Below are positions 46,701 through 59,000 of a DNA stretch of 64,000 bases, piece after piece. The notes below the pieces were generated by a model, which made no database searches, was not told the origin of the DNA, and was given only the letters and a program-made list of their open reading frames with translations. The stretch's first letter is position 1. The number at the start of each line of letters is the position of its first letter. The translations under genes were made by a program, and so were the position numbers. The stretch comes from Phoronis australis (lineage: Eukaryota > Phoronida > Phoronidae): positions 309,077-373,076 of the forward strand of contig NMRA01000134.1 in the NCBI GenBank assembly GCA_002633005.1, given 5' to 3'.

Positions 46701-49370
46701 TCGTATAGGGGGTGTGGAGTGAACTGTTGAGAATTTTTGAACAAGAAATTTTTGGGAAGAATTTCATTTAATGTGTTGTAAATGTACAAACTTTAATGAT
46801 GAATACATCCTTGTCTCAAATATTATATTCTTGTGTATGACAAAATACATAACCATTATTTTTCTTGGTGTATTCAAGAAAGGAAAAAAATAGTATCTGT
46901 AGTGTACAAGTAGAATTATAACAGACAAAAATAACATGCAAAATCCCCATTCTAGAACATATCAAATCTAAGTGAAAGTGTCATATTCTTTTTTGACTAT
47001 ACACTTAAACCTCACAGTATTCGTAAGTAAAGGTCATTAACACCATTCAGAAAACCAGAACAAACTCACACTTGGTGGGACATCACTTAGGGATTCATAT
47101 TATTGGTTGAATTATGACGCGATATGGGCTTTTATGACTGCCTCAGGTCTGTACTCCAACATAATTATGAACCTGTGGTGCTGACACCTAAAAATTACAA
47201 TACTTGGAGTGGCATAATTGTTAAATGACTCGTGTTTACTTTTCTGGGTCCCCAAAACTAGTAGGCCAGGGCACGCTTTCAGAAATAGGTAGCTTATAAT
47301 CAGAAATTGTATTCTAAGTAGTGATGACTGTTCGACAAGTTGCATTTACAAATCAAAAAAACCTGCCAAGAGGGTGTTTAAAGCTACCAACTGAACTGAT
47401 GCCCAACTGCCGTGCATAAAGCCTTTAAATGCTCATTCTGGACAGATGCCCCTTATTTTGGGAGACCAAGAGACGTAAATCTGAAATGTGCAATTCTTTC
47501 ATCTCACTCTTATTAACCACATAATTTCATCTATCAGGGAGATACACTGAGTGAATAAAGTTCTCTGTACAGACAAAAATCCATGCATTTCCACCCGTTT
47601 AGCAGGCTAAAAATCGAAATGGGCTTTTTACATTCATTTGGTACAATCGGTTTAATGTTCCTTGCCATGATAGGATGTCGTTTCCATTGCCAACTCGAGT
47701 TACAGGCAACACAGACGTGCGCCAATTTCAAATTTGCAATTTTAAAGTTGGCCAACACCAAAAACCTCTAAAGCATTTTGACGGTCTTTTTGGTAACAAA
47801 TAGAATCATACCAATGTACAGGAATATGGGACCTATTTTATGTAAATAAAAATCTTAATTTGATTTTCCCTTTTTTGTTAGCTAAGCAGGACAAAATGCA
47901 CTGCGCTTTGATGTTTTTGTATCCTACTGGAATCTTTGTCCAAGATGGGGAAATATTTTCCCAGTCCATTCTAGACGGAGATTCCAATGGATCACTTGCA
48001 ATCAGAGAGTCTGTTTACATCAAGAAAGCTGGCAATCTGGGACTCTGGACAATATCATCATGACTATAAAGTACAATTGTATAACGAGTCCTTGTCAACC
48101 AATCAGATTCATTGACCCTTGTCATGACATGACACCCCAACCCAACGCAACATTAGTCTGAGAATGCATGCTGACAAGAGAAACCAAATACAAACAATGG
48201 TACCAGAAATTTCGTCTGAAGAAAAAAAACTTATTCACTGTCTCACTACTATTATCAGAACTAACCAACCTCACACAAAATCCCTGATAAAAGAAGGCTT
48301 ATTTATGACTTAGTATTCCAATACACAAATTCACTTAGCTCCTATGGAATTGCACTTGCTCTATCCAAAGGTGAGACTACAGATTAATTTTGGGTTTGTA
48401 TTCAGACTAGTTTTTTACCAAAGGTATACATGGACATTCGTGAATTTAACAACTGCAACATTGACGTTCATTTTCGGGTTTCACTTTCGTGAAAAACTGG
48501 AATTGAACAAATTAAGACAATTGGACAAAGACAAATGAACAGCTACAACAAGAATTACTCAAGTTACAGTGGATTTAGAGACTATCCAGAGATTCAATAA
48601 ATGAACTCCACTCCATCTGTACTGTAACTTACTTACTCTATTGAAGTGAGACCTCGAAATTTTTATGCAAAAGAACTACGAAGTTAGTGCTGCACATAGC
48701 TAAATAAGTATCCTTGAAAATAAGTACGGTAAACTTTCCTCAAATTCAAACAAAATCACAGCCATAGCTTTCATTTTTCAAATGCTCACTGTAGCGACCA
48801 AAAGTTCATTGTGTATTTCTTGCTCACAGCTATACTATACAAAGTTTTCTAATAACCTAGTAAAATTGTCTTCTAGTGAAAAATTTTGATAAAAAAAACT
48901 TTACTGTTCCACCATTTTGTGTTCTAATTGGAAGTAACTTTACTGTATTTGGTAAATGGTGCATTCAACAAGCCTTTCTACATGTCATGGTGTGTGCCCA
49001 CTATGAAACAAACAGCTGGACATGGTCCAACTTATGCATAACTTGAAACTCTTTGGCCTAACAATATTGCTCACAGTTTTGTAAGTTCAAATGTATGAAA
49101 ATATGTCACAAACCAAAAACATCTCTAAACATATTTATGTAACATCACTTTCTGTTATGCCAGCACTTTTCAAAGCTTCTGATTAAGGGAGTAGTTTTTC
49201 TACTTCATTCAATACACTCCACAGTCAATAAACAAACTAACAAAGAATGTATCTTCCATTGTTACTGGTGCAAAAACGCCCCTCCAAAATGTAAATTAGC
49301 AAACTTCCTGACACGTAAAATTATTGCTGACCTGTTTTGTCATTTTGTATTAAATATCTAAAATCTCATT
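43708..49370. other. Convergent region between troponin T and TMEM117
   Basis: This must hold both 3' UTRs. ATTAAA motifs on the + strand occur near 45212, 45664 and 46095, but none is clearly a poly(A) signal. SINE copy 1 and a genomic A-run (~45250) lie here. No additional gene is supported. Confidence 0.5.
44328..44561 (-). mobile_element. tRNA-derived SINE, copy 1
   Basis: On the - strand the head is tRNA-like: A box TGGCCTAGTGTGATGG (44547-44532) and a perfect B box GGTTCGAGTCC (44504-44494). A ~140-bp body follows, then a tail hairpin (GTCTGGTACA / TGTACTAGAC) and an A-rich end near 44328. It lies in the probable 3' UTR or just downstream of troponin T. Confidence 0.85.
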
Positions 49371-50095
49371 TTACACTGGAGGTTCTACATCTTCTGAGCA
49401 AGCGTTATTATTTGCCATCATTTCTTCACCATTAGTCTTTGTGCTGCAGTCTGCAGGTGATTGAGTGTCACTTGTTAACCTTTCACCTTTGTGTACGTCT
49501 GCTTCTATGCTTACTTCAGGCTGCCCACCTTCATCAGCACTGAAAGTCACCTGCCGTCCAGCTTTTTTCCATTTACCAGCGACTTCGGTGTCAGGCTCAC
49601 CTTTGTCACCCACACTATTGGCGTGATTTTTCACAAGTTTTTTACTAAACAGTTTCATGCGTACTATGGTGAAGATATTCAAAGGTTTTCTTTTAGGTCG
49701 TTTTTTCAGTCGTCCGACATACGGATCAGCCTTCGTTGGTTTGATACGTCCATAAATAAGAATCAATGTAATGAACGTGATCCCACCAGCCAGACTAGGA
49801 ATGAAGGCTGTAATCTGAATGCCAATAGGATAATCAAAGAACTTTGAATACATAACCGTGTCCTCAGATGCATAAGTTTTATTTGTGAGTGGATCTGTAT
49901 TGTTGTTCCTCCAATCATACGTCAGCTGGGATTTGTTGAACATGGTAAGCTGGTCGACAACAGTGACAGTGTGGACATGATGCTCTGGATCGGTGTACTG
50001 GCCATAGTCGTATGGGTTGTAAAATACCTGGTTCTTCCACATGTTCAGGTCAAGAATCATCACAATGAAGATTACACCATACTGGAACCATTTAC
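49371..50095 (-). CDS. TMEM117: TMEM117 exon 6 (C-terminus)
   Basis: 725 nt with acceptor CTTCTTCAG, ending in TAA at 49373-49371. It starts KWFQYGVIFIVMILDLNMW, passes an extramembrane stretch with NPYDYGQYTDPEHH and NKTYASEDT, then a last membrane segment (IQITAFIPSLAGGITFITLIL). A ~120-residue cytosolic-like tail follows, with a basic patch (KKRPKRKP) and RQVTF. No confident poly(A) signal was found downstream on this strand. Confidence 0.94.
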
Positions 50096-53000
50096 CTGAA
50101 GAAGGAAGAAATTAGACATGCCACTGCTATGACAGACTAGTGAGATTGTGTGGGCATGTCCTGGGCTCACATCTGTAGTGCGACTAATGTGTGAGATCAC
50201 CATATAACCAAATGCATTGAAGATTAAAGTTCTTTCCTCCACAGTGACCATTCACCAACTTCACTGCATGCCATATTCAAATGATAAATTGGCAAATATA
50301 AACAATTTTAAGTATACTATAAAAGCACTTGGCAATTTTCTCTAATTGGCTAATACTTGGAGGAAACCCATTCTCCAGGCAACAAACTTTTCAATCAATC
50401 ATACCATTCCTGCCTTGACAGCCACAATGAATGAAAATTTTCTTGACATTATGTGTTCTGACTGCTTTTTAAACTTTGTTTCAGGTTCAACCTTGTCACT
50501 CAAGTGAGAACGCACATACTGTCAAATGCACACACTTAATTCCAAAATTTTTATAAGTAGGCCTACAGTATCAGATGCAAGTAGGTCTTACTTGGTTTGT
50601 CATGAGTGAACTTGGAACATCAAAAGAAATGTCATGTTTGTGGGAATTATTGATACAAAGACTGGTTATCTGCTGAAAAATACAGATTCTATCTGACCTT
50701 GTTCACACTTAAAAGCACACAACGCTTTGCTTTTCTTAAAGTCAAGATTGGTTGAGTTACACTAAAGTCAAGATTGGTTGAGTTACACTATAGTCAAGAT
50801 TGGTTGAGTTACACTAAAGTCAAGATTGGTTGAGTTACACTAAAGTTCCCCACTTGACCCACATCTAATCTTGTGAAAACACACGATCTCATTTCTAGCT
50901 CAACTGAGAAATTTAGCCAATCACCTAGTCCCTAAGAGAACGAGTTCTCAGTTCAAAGTGGGCAAGCTCGATAATTTAAGACGTATTTTTGAACACAATT
51001 AATGGGACGCGTGATGGAGATGATTGCCAAGAGGTTACTGACTATCCACACAACCTCAGTGTTTGACGAGACAACCTACATATTTCAATTCATTTCAAAA
51101 TATGTTTTACCCAAGAAATTTGTTGAAAAAGCTGAATGGATATTACATTGTAATAATGTACATGATAACGTCAGACTGTCATGGAAATTGACGAACTTTG
51201 CATCGAACGAGTTTGGTTTCAATGGCGACGGAAAACTAGGTACCCACTCAACAGCATTTTCAAAAGCATGCAAAACACATGCTTGGGATAGCTGGTTAAT
51301 AGCGTACATATACTTTTAAAATTCTAAACAAGAGCAACGCGGAGCGTTGAAATGCGCCCACAATTGCACCGCATACGGTATCCTTCTAGGGTTGTTTATT
51401 GGTACCATAAAGTGGCCAGTAGAGGGCATACTTTGCAAAATGGAAAGGCATGGTCATTGTCTCCTCAATGGGCTAGGGGCAAAATGTGAGTAATCTTCAT
51501 AATACAAGCACATCCTATACCTCAGTTGCTTAAAACACCACAGAAACATAGAATTAAAAACAAATTTACCAACATACGAGATTAGCACAGCATTAGAATG
51601 CCAGAAACAAATTTCTACTTGGAACTTTTCCTTCACAGTCACGAAGTAACACAAAGTATACACCTGAAGACCTATGAAAATACNCTGAGAAATTTAGCCA
51701 ATCACCTAGTCCCTAAGAGAACGAGTTCTCAGTTCAAAGTGGGCAAGCTCGATGATTTAAGACGTATTTTCAAACACAATGAATGGGACGCGTGATGGAG
51801 ATGATTGCCAAGAGGTTACTGACTATCCACACAACCTCAGTGTTTGACGAGACAGCCTAAATATTTCAATTCAATTCAAAATATGTTTTACCCAAGAAAT
51901 TTGTTGAAAAAGCTGAATGGATATTACAATGTAATAATGTACATGATAACGTCTGACTGTCATGGAAATTGACGAACTTTGCATCGAACGAGTTTGGTTT
52001 CAATGGCGACGGAAAACTAGGTACCCACTCAACAGCATTTTCAAAAGCATGCAAAACACATGTGTTTTGCATGCTTGGGATCGCTGGTTAATAGCGTACA
52101 TATACTTTTAAAATTCTAAAAAATTAATGATTGAAAATTATCAATATTATTAGAAATCCTCCCTGAAAGGATGTGGCGTCTGCCAAAAAAGGGGAAATTT
52201 GAAAACTTCAGCAATTGTGATTGATCTGCTACCTTCCACATGAATTTTCCAGTTCTCAAGCCTTTTTCTACAGCAGTTAGGTATCTCTATGTGTATATGG
52301 CCCACATTCAGCCCAGGCAGCTTGATGTCGAGACTGTTCACGAAATGGGGGAAATCCCAATCCTAAAAGGAAGAAAGCAGTTCATAATAAATAGAAAACA
52401 ACTAAGGCTTTGACAGTTTCATAACACAGTGTATGGCACTTGATAGGGATGAGAAGCATTCTCAAGTAAAGATTAATGAAACAAGCTGACACAAACGCAA
52501 TCATATAATTACCAAAAAGCGTGTTTTGTGAGTTAATATGTTGCCAGTTTCATTATTACAAAAACCAAACGCTGAACGTAGCTTAGATGAGCAAATGTTT
52601 ATAATTCAAAAATTGGAATTTGTACTGCATCAACCAAGAGGGCTGGAAGCACGGAGTTAGTTTTACTAAGTGCTTCATTATCTTATAGCTTGTTAGTACT
52701 TATACTTGTGTACTTTTGCTAAATTTGACCAACATTATTTGATATTTTTCTACAAGCTTGGATTTCCTTGTTGCCTTATTAACATGGATCGTTAACTTGA
52801 AAAAGCCTACTGATGGGTAAGGGAATCAAGGCTTGTCAAAAAAACCTTGAACAAGGTTGTTGGGCCAGTTATCTTTTTCAACATTGAATTCTTACTTTGG
52901 AAACTCTCACTTCTTGGTAACTGTTTGTGTGCAAACCTGACTAAGATTACTGGCCAGCAACATAATTACGTCAACCTTTGCCAGCCCTAGCAAATGTCGG

Positions 53001-56000
53001 CTTTCTTGCGACTAGTGATCAAACAAACACATCCCTGGCCTGCTCATATGTGTGACAACGGGGGTACACTTGACTTGCATTAAAATAGGAATTTCTTCAC
53101 TGGTTTGAGCAAAGCTATACAAGCTTAGAGTGGAACCCTGAATAAGGCAGACCCAAAAAGCTTGGATAATATTGTCCAGGCTTTAATAAGGTTGTTTACT
53201 TTAATCTCAGCTTGATCAATCTTGTGAGAAGTATTATTCAAGCTTGATCAATTTAGTGTCATATACAGAAGCTTATATCATAAAATCGAGTATTTTACAA
53301 ATAGGTCACCTGCATTAAAATCATGAGATCCATTAGCAGTATGAACGATGCCAACATTGCCCGTGACAACTCGTTGCTCGGAAGAAAGCCCTTGTTGAGC
53401 GTATCCCAGGAGATGATGTCAGTTGCTATGATGACTACAACAACTGTACTCGTTACTATGGTAACACACCAGAACAGAATGATGCGGTTATAGCCCCGTC
53501 TCCACCATCGGCGTACAGGCATAGCCCAACCAGGATATAGCTTCTCTTGAAGCATGATGTCTGTCACCTAGCAATGGATTAAAAATAAGACATAGAATAG
53601 TTTTCAAAAAGAGTTGACACATGTCTTGTCATACGAGCATTGACAGAATTAAGATGCAACAGTTTTCAACCAATTTCCTAAACGAGTTTCAAATATTTAA
53701 ATTCACCTTCACAGAGTTCAAGCTGCTAAATCATGAGCAGGGTAACTGCCTACCTTCGTTAAGAAAGGTAAACTTTCTCCAAAGTACTAATTAAAAGCTT
53801 TAACCCACAAAACCATTATAATTCCTTAATGAACAAAGAAACACAGACGCATGAAAACAGCATGCTCATTCGGTACAATATTCATCCGTACGTTATTTTG
53901 TGTTCTATATCCCAAGAAAAGCAGAAAAGTTTGCTTAAATATTCTTTGAATTAGGTGCCAAAGCATGTAATCATGGGACTTTTTGTTGAAAGACCGACAT
54001 TCCGCAAAAAATCATTATTTTTACAGCTCAGATTTCAGGCTCTGAACCATTAAAGCAACTATAATTCACAATCCACCAAAGAAACTATTTTTTACTTACT
54101 AGTTACAACAATAAAATTGATATCAATTTGTTCCTAACTCAGGTGAGAAGTGGTTTTGGGGCTGGTCAGTTAGTTATTGTTCAAGACCAGGCTTGGTGCA
54201 TAAAATGACATGCTGTGACAAGCAAACTTGTAGTGTGTGGTCTTGAGCAGTAGTGAATGGCAGTTCTTTCCATGGCCAGGATCATCTCTAATTGGACTAA
54301 GGAACAATTACTAGGCCAATTTCACTGTGGTAAGTGGTCTACATTTGTGTCAGAACGTAGGATTATAGTCGCGTTAAAAGAAAATTCCAGACGCACTTTT
54401 GTACCTCATGGAATAAACAGAATTTTCAAATTTTGAGTGACAATTTTCAAAAAATTGTTGAAGCTCTGACAATCTCAGTAAATAACAGCAATTTTTTAGT
54501 ATAAAACAGTAACTACAGCTGTTAGAGGATCGTTGTTGTCATGCATACAGCATGTTTGTCTGACACAATCCAACTTGCTTCACCAAATAAGAGGTTTTGA
54601 ATGGAATTTGCATATTTCAGAACTGCATATCGTAATCCTAATATTTGGCTTTTTATTACAAAAAAAATCTTTAAAAATTTAGGCAACTGCAATTTTGGCC
54701 ACACACCAAATGACTATCGTTTTGCAGTGGACTAGTACATGATCATATTTTCTGAAGGTGGCGCTGTTCTTTTCCCAGATTAGAGAAATCGTGAATGTGG
54801 CATGCAACAAGTCATCTGTACATGAACAACGCAGAGCGTTGAAATGTGCCTACGAATGCATCGCAAATGGTGTGCTTTTAGGGTTGTTTGTGTCATAAAA
54901 ATGGCCACTAGATGGCGCAAAAACGTACAATCCATCCGAAAACGGGAACATGTCATTGCTTCTTAAATAGAAAAGCTATACACCAAATTTCATAGAAATC
55001 CATCACGGAACTTCAGAGAAACAAAGGAAAACAGAATAAAATGAAATTGCCACAAAGGGGCATACTGTTTATTGGATCTGCCTGAAAGTCGTCAAAGTCT
55101 GTTGTTAGCTTCATAGTAAAAACATACATGCCAATTTTCACTATTATCCTGAAAACGGTTTGGTTGATAGAGGGGTGGATGCCAAACAACAGACTAAAAA
55201 ACAGTAAAAATAGCCACCAGGTGGCGCAGACTAGGTCGAATCCATCTGAAAACAGAAAGATAGTGTCACCTCACTAACAAAAGCCTATTCACCACATTTC
55301 ATGAAAATACAATGAGGACCTTTGAAGATACAGACTGAGGTAAACGTAAAAAAATAAAACTGCCACTAGGTGGCACACCATTAGTCACATCTGTCCGAAA
55401 GCTGTTGTTGTCCGTTGTCATCATCATATAAATGCACTTACTAAATATATTAAAGATCCTACAAACACTTAAGGAGATATAGCGATAAGCGCAAAAAAAA
55501 AACTGCCACTAGGAGGCGCCACAGTACTCAAATTCGTCGTAAAATCATCGTCAACCGTTCTCTTCATAGTAACAACATACATGCCAATTTTCACAATCAT
55601 GCTTCAAGCGGTGTGGTTGATAGAGGGGTGGACGCTAAAAAACATATTTGAAAACAGTAAAAATGGCCACTAGGTGGTGCAAACTAAGTCGAATCCATCC
55701 AAAAATGAGAGGATACCATCGTCTCACTAATAGATGCCTATATACCAAATTTTGTGAAAATATGTGGAGGACCTTTGAAGATACAAAGGTAAACATAAAA
55801 AACTAAAATTGCCACTAGGGGGCACACCGGTAGTCGGATCCGTCCGAAAGTTCGCTCATGCCGTCCCATCCATGAAAACAGCACATATGCAAAATTTCAC
55901 GAACATGCGTCAATCGGTTTGGAGTGCAGCGGACGCCGGACGGACGGACAGAGAAGACGGCATAATGCGTCCACATATAAATATGTGGGCGCATAAAAAC

Positions 56001-59000
56001 GGAGCTGCGACATAATCCAGTGGAAAAAGAAAGGCAATTCCCTGGTCATCTTTATGTTGTCATTTTAGAATAATTACTAACTCACAAAATTGAAAATAAA
56101 GAAATTTTACATAAATTGTTAAAACATATTTTTCTGTTTTTAAAACGGGAAATCAGGGTCTCTAGAAAATATTTGAAGAAATGTGGCGCTTGGTAATGAG
56201 GATAGTTACCACAATTACTTTAAAAATTGACATCTATTAAATATGTTCAGTGCATTCTTCAGAATTGTACAAAGAATTCATCAGTGCCACTATCTCACCA
56301 TCCATGCGGTGAAGAAGTCTCCGCACCATGTCCCACACGCAGCAGCCTTCATGAACCATGCGTTGTTGATGCCCATTGGTCCGGTCAGTTTGTAGGCGTC
56401 ATACATGCCTGGCTCGATCATTAGCAGCAAGTTATAGAGCCAAGAGAAGATGAAGAGGCTGAGTATGGTAGTCAGGAACATGACCATAAAGGAGCCCTGG
56501 TCTTCTTGGAACATCTCCAGCCGCAGCAGTCTCTCTAGAACGGACGGCACAAGAGGCAAGTCATGAAACTGGCATTGAGGGATGAATGAGACTATAACAT
56601 GGCCGTGGTTTTCTTGGAATATTTCCACATGCATCAGCCCTCTAGATGGGGTAAGACATATAAAGAATGACTACAAATTAAGGTTACCACACAATCATTA
56701 ACTGTAAAAACCATTGAATCAATTGGAAGAGCAGTATCATTGCTTAAATGTTCATCAGGAAGAGTTTGTGGTTCACATGCAATAAATGTTCAGCAGAATG
56801 AGTTTGCTTCACATGCACAGTTTCTGTCAATACACATGTTGCAATTCTTATGTAAATATTTAGACATCAAAGGACAATAGTAGAGCATATACTAAGCACA
56901 GGGATAGCCATGTTCTCTTACTCAAGAGATCCTTCTGGTTTTGGAATGTCAGCAAACAACCATTCTAGCTTAGACAAGCAAAATTGCCAAAAATTAATAA
57001 AGCAAATTGTTTTATAAAGTGCAGACTTTTGGGAGTTCATGCATGCAGTGGCGTAAGAACGCATCACAGAACCATAAAATCATGTAATTCGAGTACAGAC
57101 TGTAAAATCAGCAATTAAATCGCATGGAAAAATGCAAATAACACATTAAATAAGCAACTAACACAAGTAAAATGAGAAATACTTACTCAAAAACAACCGA
57201 TGGACTACAAGCTTTCCAAACACTACACCACAAGCAATGGCTGCCATCCAGAGTATAACTTTGATGGCACTCCAGTGGTTCGGTGGATAATTCGTGAAAA
57301 TAAAAGCAAAGGCATTTCCAATGGCGGGAATTGTGCATTCCGCGACGCTATGTGCCACAGGGTCTTCTGCATAAATCAAGAAATTACAGAAAACTATGAG
57401 ATAAGCAATGAAAAGTCTAGCGTAGGGATGCTGAAAGTAGTACCGCGCGTCCTTCACCATGAAGAGCGAATATTGACTGATTTTGTCAAAGAAATCAGGA
57501 GAGGCATCCACTTCGTCCATACTTTTGCCGATGTCGTCTGCACTACCGATGTCGTCTGAACTACTGACACTTTTGATATCGTCAGAGTGCCTGATTTTAG
57601 AGTTTTCTTTTTTGGTGTCATCTTTCTGTGTCACTGTGGTGTCATCGCTACGGCAACTAAGGCCCACATCTTCACTGTTTTGATTAGCAGCCATGGTGGA
57701 ATCATGGGATATTTCCAGCAGTCTTGAATAGCCGGAGTTTGATTTGGGAGGGTAATCTTCCTACAAATTATAAACACGTTCTTATTAACTGTTTAAGTTA
57801 ACGCAATAAATGACCTGTTACAGGGAGACTGTAGAAACTTAAAATTATACTTAAAAATGCCAAGAAGTCAATACACTTTGCAATTTTTGTTAGCTAATAA
57901 AGCCATATGTCAGGAAATAAAAAAACACAAACATTATCAAAGAGTCACTATTCTTTCAGAGCTCAAGGTCTTAAATTAGTCTATATTTCATATCAATCAC
58001 AGGTTAACTTTCAATGATGCAAAAATTGAATTGCTACACAAAGCATGACAAAGAAATTTTCATGCCTGTTTGTTTACGAATATGTAATTATGCCCATCCA
58101 TTTCCTGACATGTTTAAACAGCCAGTGACACAAACAAAATGACTATCATTTTTTACTCTGACTTGCTGGACATGGTAGTTTTGTGTGCTTGCTTTCGAGT
58201 GCTTTAAAAATCCTTATCAAAATTACTGCCTCAAATTCATTTTGTTTTGGAATATTTATTAGACATTGCTGGCATATCAGAGGTCAAACACGGCAAGAAG
58301 AAAACCGTGAAAGATACTAATTCTTTGTAAAATCACGCTTTCCATCAAAGGAACAACTTTGATTTAGGGCGCATACTATTATGAACTCAATCACATCTTG
58401 TTCATTACGAAGGTCAGAAATTGTTTATGGGATTAAGAAGAACCGACAACTGGTTCACGTGGCTTTAGAACCATATATTGCCACCAAGCTTGGTATACGG
58501 AAACTCAAAAGCGGCGTACTTTACAAAAACAAGCCGGGTAAAGATTCACGAACAAAGGCAATGAGTGCATCCACTAGGTTTGGTCGCAATATGCTGCCAA
58601 GGAAAGACGAGCATGGGCTAACAATGGATTATGGTTTTCTGATGCTGTGCGTGTGAAGAACCATGGCCAATCAGGTGCTCCAATCGTGCCATGAAATTTA
58701 CCAGCACTGAGCGCAGAATGGGCTCATTTTCACTGCAGGGAATTTGCTTGCTGCCACGGTGAAGTGCATCTCACCAGAAAGAACCAGTGTGATGCCAGGC
58801 TTCTTGTTGGTTTGGAAGAACAAATACTTCTGAGAAGAAAGTTGTTTTTGACACCAGATATAAACAATACACTGAGGTCTGTTTCATGAAATGTGATTTA
58901 TGTCAAACATTTGGTCTAACTTATGCTACACACAACTATTTCAGAAAATTCATTAAATCTCACTTGAGCAAAAATGCAGTCTGTGAGAATGACACAAAAG

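Noticed and set aside
50738-50845. Possible CRISPR-like repeats
   Set aside because: The units are directly adjacent with no unique spacers, and the genome is eukaryotic; it is an ordinary minisatellite.
51002-51319. 105-codon ORF and its antisense frame
   Set aside because: The frame is broken in the second copy of the duplication and matches no known protein.
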